Below, piece after piece: positions 51,736-54,565 of a stretch of 54,565 nucleotides of DNA. The notes beneath the pieces were generated by a model. It did not search any database. It was given only the letters and a program-made list of their open reading frames with translations, and was not told the origin of the DNA. The position numbers were made by a program, and so were the translations under genes. The stretch lies in contig NZ_QGGF01000496.1 of assembly GCF_003857015.1 (NCBI RefSeq), forward strand, positions 1-54,565, in the 5' to 3' direction. Positions within the stretch are counted from its first letter, which is position 1; each line of letters begins with the position of its first letter. Source of the stretch: Micromonospora globispora. GTDB lineage: Bacteria; Actinomycetota; Actinomycetes; Mycobacteriales; Micromonosporaceae.

Positions 51736-52087
51736 TACTCACGTTTGCATGATGCATTGCCGATGGTCACTGGGCCGAAACAGCAGCAGCGGTGACGGGT
51801 TGCCGACACCTGCGCGTAGACGACAGCACCCGGCCCTCGGCGCGCCGGCCGGCGCGCTCGTCGACCAGTCCCCACCATGACCCACCCCCGCCGCGCCCAG
51901 GGCGTCATCATCTACGACTGCACATGGACCACCACTGACCTACCCGTCACCGCCACCGACCTCATGCGACACACCCAGATCAGCGGCGACGGTTCCGACC
52001 AGACCCCGCCTGCATCGACCTGGCCCTCAGCCAGGCCGCGCGACTCGCACGACCTCTACCCCGTCGGTCCGCTCCGCATCGGCCGCT
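51736..52087. other. non-coding stretch
   Basis: No convincing gene. A palindromic TGCATGATGCA occurs near 51747. Confidence 0.4.
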
Positions 52088-52208
52088 GACCTGCTCATTG
52101 CGAGTCGGCCGCAGCCTGCTGGTCGGCGTGCTCCTGGTCCTCGTCGACCTACGCTTGGGTCCACCTACATCCGCCGTTGTTCGCCGGCTTGGCTGCCCCG
52201 TCGGCTGC
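52088..52208 (+). repeat. att-like locus 9: tRNA-Ala(CGC)-like core
   Basis: GACCTGCTCATTGCGAGTC (52088-52106) is on the minus strand loop CTCGCAA (anticodon CGC), stem strand TGAGC and variable loop AGGTC. TTGGCTGC (52189) and TCGGCTGC (52201) follow 12 bp apart. Confidence 0.55.
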
Positions 52209-52402
52209 TTAGCCGGGACACAGGGAAGGCGCCACCGCTCAGGCGTTCGCGGCATCGTCTACCCACACGATTGCAACCAGGCAGAGTACCTGGCCGCGAG
52301 ATCGTTGCTTGTACTGTGCAGGCCAGCCGAGGTCGTGGTCCTCGTCCCGTCGGCTGCGAGCAGCGAGCCAGCGTCAGCCTACGTAACAGCGGGAGAGCCG
52401 CG

Positions 52403-53647
52403 ATGGCCGAGCAAGTACCGGCACTTGGCACCGGATGGCGACGCCTTGACGGCTGGCTGTGCAGGCGCAGCTACCGGCAAGCCATCGCGCTCTACGATCG
52501 CTACGCCGCCGGACCACCCGCCGCGCCCGAATGGGTCGTGGGCTGCGTGGCCGCCGCCGTGTTCGGACTGGCGGTACGACTCGGGCTCGCTGTGTGCCTG
52601 ACGCTGGGCGGCTGGCTGTGCACCCGCCACTTCCCGAGCCTGAATGTGATTCCCGGCCTGGTCCTGTGCGGCGGGGCGGTGTTCTTATGGCCGCGTGCGC
52701 CCCGGATCTCCCGGTATGCCGCAGCGCTGGACCGTGCGGAGGCACCCGACCTGTACGCCCTGGCCGGCCGGATCGCGGCAGCTCTCGGCGCGCCCGCGCC
52801 GCACGTCATCCACGTCGACGACCGGTTCGGCGCGGACGTCGTGACACACGGGCCCCTTCGGCGGCGCCACCTCATTCTCGGCATCCCGCTGCTCGCCGCC
52901 CTCACCCCGCCGCACCGCGTTGCGCTACTCGCCGTCCAGCTCGCCCGGTTCCGTACCCGCGACCTGCTGCACGGGCCATTCATCGGCGGGACCGACGCCA
53001 CCCTGGAGGCGCTGACCGCTGTCCTGACGCCCGGCCCGGCCCGTACGCCACGCGCCGCTCACGACACGAGAATTGTCGCCGCGAGCATGGGAGCGAGCAT
53101 AGGCACAGGCGGTCTCGGCCTGAATCTCAACGGCGGCCTGGTATGGATAAGCGAACTCGTCTGGATGCCAGTGGCCACAGTGCTGCGGAGCGGTCTCACC
53201 GTGCTGCGGCTGTGTGGCGCTGCACTGGTGCGACCAACCGCGCATCGCACCGAGTACTTCTCCGACGCCGTAGCTGCGGCGGTCGCCGGCACCGCCTCCA
53301 CCATCGACGTGCTCGACGCGATGCTGTCCGCTGAGGTGCTGGTGCCACGGCTGCGCGCATTGGCCCGAGCCAATCAGCCGACGAGCGCCTGGCCGGACGC
53401 CACAGGGCAGATCCTCGCCGACGGTGACGAGCGTGTCCACCGTCGCCGGTCGAGCGCACGACGGGAGATCTCACCGCTTGGCACCCGGCTGCCGCTTGGG
53501 TTGCGGGCGAGCATGCTCGCCTCCCGACCCGACACCCCGCCCGCGCTGACTCTCGACCACACCGACAACAGGCGTATCGATGAGAACCTGGCCCACCACT
53601 ACCGGCAAACCGCCCGCGATCTCGCCAATGGATCGCCGCTCGGCTAG
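52403..53647 (+). CDS. M48 peptidase-like membrane protein lacking HExxH
   Basis: ATG 52403 follows GGGAGAG. The 414-residue protein has two N-terminal TM helices (VVGCVAAAVFGLAVRLGLAV; VIPGLVLCGGAVFL), then an M48-like domain (LYALAGRIAAALGAPAPHVI, RRHLILGIPLLAALTPPHRV) and a later TM pair. Where M48 enzymes have HExxH it reads ALLAVQLARF, with no zinc-binding His or Glu, so it should be proteolytically inactive. EYFSDAVAA keeps the position of the third zinc ligand region (ExxxD). It may serve as a chaperone or regulatory pseudoprotease. Confidence 0.7.
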   Translation: MAEQVPALGTGWRRLDGWLCRRSYRQAIALYDRYAAGPPAAPEWVVGCVAAAVFGLAVRLGLAVCLTLGGWLCTRHFPSLNVIPGLVLCGGAVFLWPRAPRISRYAAALDRAEAPDLYALAGRIAAALGAPAPHVIHVDDRFGADVVTHGPLRRRHLILGIPLLAALTPPHRVALLAVQLARFRTRDLLHGPFIGGTDATLEALTAVLTPGPARTPRAAHDTRIVAASMGASIGTGGLGLNLNGGLVWISELVWMPVATVLRSGLTVLRLCGAALVRPTAHRTEYFSDAVAAAVAGTASTIDVLDAMLSAEVLVPRLRALARANQPTSAWPDATGQILADGDERVHRRRSSARREISPLGTRLPLGLRASMLASRPDTPPALTLDHTDNRRIDENLAHHYRQTARDLANGSPLG

Positions 53648-53856
53648 CGAACCGAGGGTTGGGGGTGGCCTCATCAATGCAGTTCACCAGCTACTGGTAA
53701 GGAGGCCCGGCCGACCTGGCCATCGGGCCGAGCGCGCCTCGCCACCTGCGCAGACGTCGTCACCAGTGGTCGTCGTTGGTCGCTCACGATCGGCCTCCGA
53801 CGGCCCGGTGACGGCCTAGACCTGGTCCTCGTCGACCCGCCCCGAGCCGGCGCTCT

Positions 53857-53990
53857 GACCCCTCGCTTGTAAGGCGCGTCCGGCGATCGTCACGGCGTCC
53901 GCCGTCGTTCGGGACGTCCGCGACCTCCCCCTCATCCGTCCGCTAGTGTTCGCCGGCGTTCGGCTCCGTTGATGTCAGCTGCGGATGTCA
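53857..53990 (+). repeat. att-like locus 10: tRNA-Val(UAC)-like core
   Basis: GACCCCTCGCTTGTAAGGCG (53857-53876) is on the minus strand loop CTTACAA (anticodon UAC), stem strand GCGAG and variable loop GGGTC. TGATGTCA (53970) and GGATGTCA (53983) follow 13 bp apart. Confidence 0.55.
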
Positions 53991-54120
53991 GGCGAAGCGT
54001 GACCCCCACACTGCCATTGGCCGTTGCCGCCCCCTGTTGCGCAGTTGCTCGATGCACAACTGGTTGTCCTCCAAAGCAAGCCTGGCGTTACCGCGGCCCC
54101 ATGGTTGGTCCGATATCCGT

Positions 54121-54417
54121 CTACTGATAGAAGTCAAGGTCGCTGGTGCGCGCCAACAGGAACACCGCCACGGCGAGACCTACGATCACCGCACCGATGA
54201 TGAGACTGTGCGTTGGGGAGTACCAGGTCGGTATTAGCTGTTGCAGATCGGCTCGAAACGGCGCTGGCTGGGAAGCGTCCGGGGAGACGGCTGCGTCCAC
54301 ATTCACACTGACAGCCGCCCCACCCATCAGCCCAAAAGACAGCACCCCGGCAGCCAGCCATACACCACCGCGAGACCGCCGCGCTCGCCGTCGAACTGCC
54401 CAGGCGAGCACCCCCAA
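54121..54417 (-). CDS. membrane protein, probably 5'-truncated
   Basis: The only start in reach is TTG 54417. The open frame extends back to about 54474 and includes GIVGLAVLGVLAWAV, the start of a TM helix, so the true N-terminus is likely lost. A second helix (VWLAAGVLSFGLMGGAAVSV) and a third (LIIGAVIVGLAVAVFLLART) follow. The adjoining IS3-type element on its 5' side is the probable cause of truncation. Function unknown. Confidence 0.5.
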   Translation of the reverse strand: MGVLAWAVRRRARRSRGGVWLAAGVLSFGLMGGAAVSVNVDAAVSPDASQPAPFRADLQQLIPTWYSPTHSLIIGAVIVGLAVAVFLLARTSDLDFYQ

Positions 54418-54512
54418 AACGGCCAGTCCGACGATCCCGGGAGTTGCCCCCTGGTCCTGGACACTTGAACCTTGGATCGTGATGGTCCGGGGAGATCAGG
54501 AGTCCCTGACAG

Positions 54513-54565
54513 ATGGTGAACAAGCACTACCCCGCGGAGTTCAAGGCCGACGCGGTGGCGTTGTA
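54513..54565 (+). CDS. IS3-family transposase OrfA (3' partial at window edge)
   Basis: ATG 54513 encodes MVNKHYPAEFKADAVALY, a typical IS3 OrfA N-terminus, and continues beyond the window. The left end of the IS probably lies near 54460-54475 (TGGACACTTGAACC is a candidate terminal repeat). Confidence 0.7.
   Translation, partial: MVNKHYPAEFKADAVAL

Noticed and set aside
51877-52089. A 70-codon plus-strand gene
   Set aside because: No ribosome site, no domain, odd composition, and it ends within the att-like core at 52088.

Overview
The window is GC-rich, uses many GTG starts and ATGA/GTGA stop-start overlaps, and encodes SARP, GDSL, Tat-exported and FUSC-type proteins. Together with AICE-type genes (DUF2637/SpdA-like, DUF6907-like, tyrosine integrase next to a tRNA 3' end), this points to an actinomycete, most likely of the Micromonosporaceae. 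The genus is inferred, not shown. No complete tRNA, rRNA or CRISPR array is visible.

Left part (1-25.1 kb) looks like stable chromosome. Positions 2-10814 form one plus-strand exopolysaccharide operon with mostly overlapping genes: a GH39-like hydrolase (5' end off the window), a nucleotidyltransferase-thymidylate-kinase-like fusion, an APH-type kinase, a double GT2 glycosyltransferase, a polysaccharide deacetylase, a Wzx-like flippase, a large membrane protein and two small membrane proteins. Then come a secreted GDSL hydrolase, an erythromycin-esterase-family enzyme and a double nitroreductase. A minus-strand operon (22494 down to 15144) encodes a CoA-dependent 2-oxoacid:acceptor oxidoreductase (gamma, alpha, beta), a GltD/NfnB-like flavoprotein carrying extra ferredoxin domains, and a three-subunit proton-translocating transhydrogenase (pntAA, pntAB, pntB). 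The order suggests electron flow from 2-oxoacid oxidation through Fe-S and FAD to NAD(P)H, tied to the proton gradient. Small genes (a kinase, a GNAT and hypotheticals) follow.

Right part (25.1-54.6 kb) is accessory and decayed. It holds an M43 metalloprotease without a signal peptide, a frameshifted FUSC gene, a membrane-anchored beta-propeller, hypotheticals, an AICE-like block (33.8-36.7 kb) with a DUF2637 chimera, an HTH-P-loop kinase and a guanylate-kinase-like gene, a TetR/serine-hydrolase pair sharing three palindromic operators, an alpha/beta-hydrolase pseudogene fused to an integrase C-terminus, a VCBS/RTX exoprotein, a SARP, a Tat-exported haloperoxidase, an M48-like protein without HExxH, and fragments of IS256, IS3, IS110 and a group II intron RT.

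The most unusual signal is a recurring, same-strand structure across 27-54 kb. A short tract that reads on the minus strand as the 3' half of a tRNA anticodon arm is followed about 85-110 bp later by a pair of direct repeats of a TTGMTG-like octamer 11-13 bp apart. I found nine such loci (two with weak cores) plus one repeat pair without a clear core. They resemble different tRNAs: Val-CAC twice with a 45-bp perfect repeat next to integrase remnants, then Thr-UGU, Thr-CGU, Ala-CGC and Val-UAC types. They look like serial attachment-site remnants, possibly a tRNA-derived cassette array.
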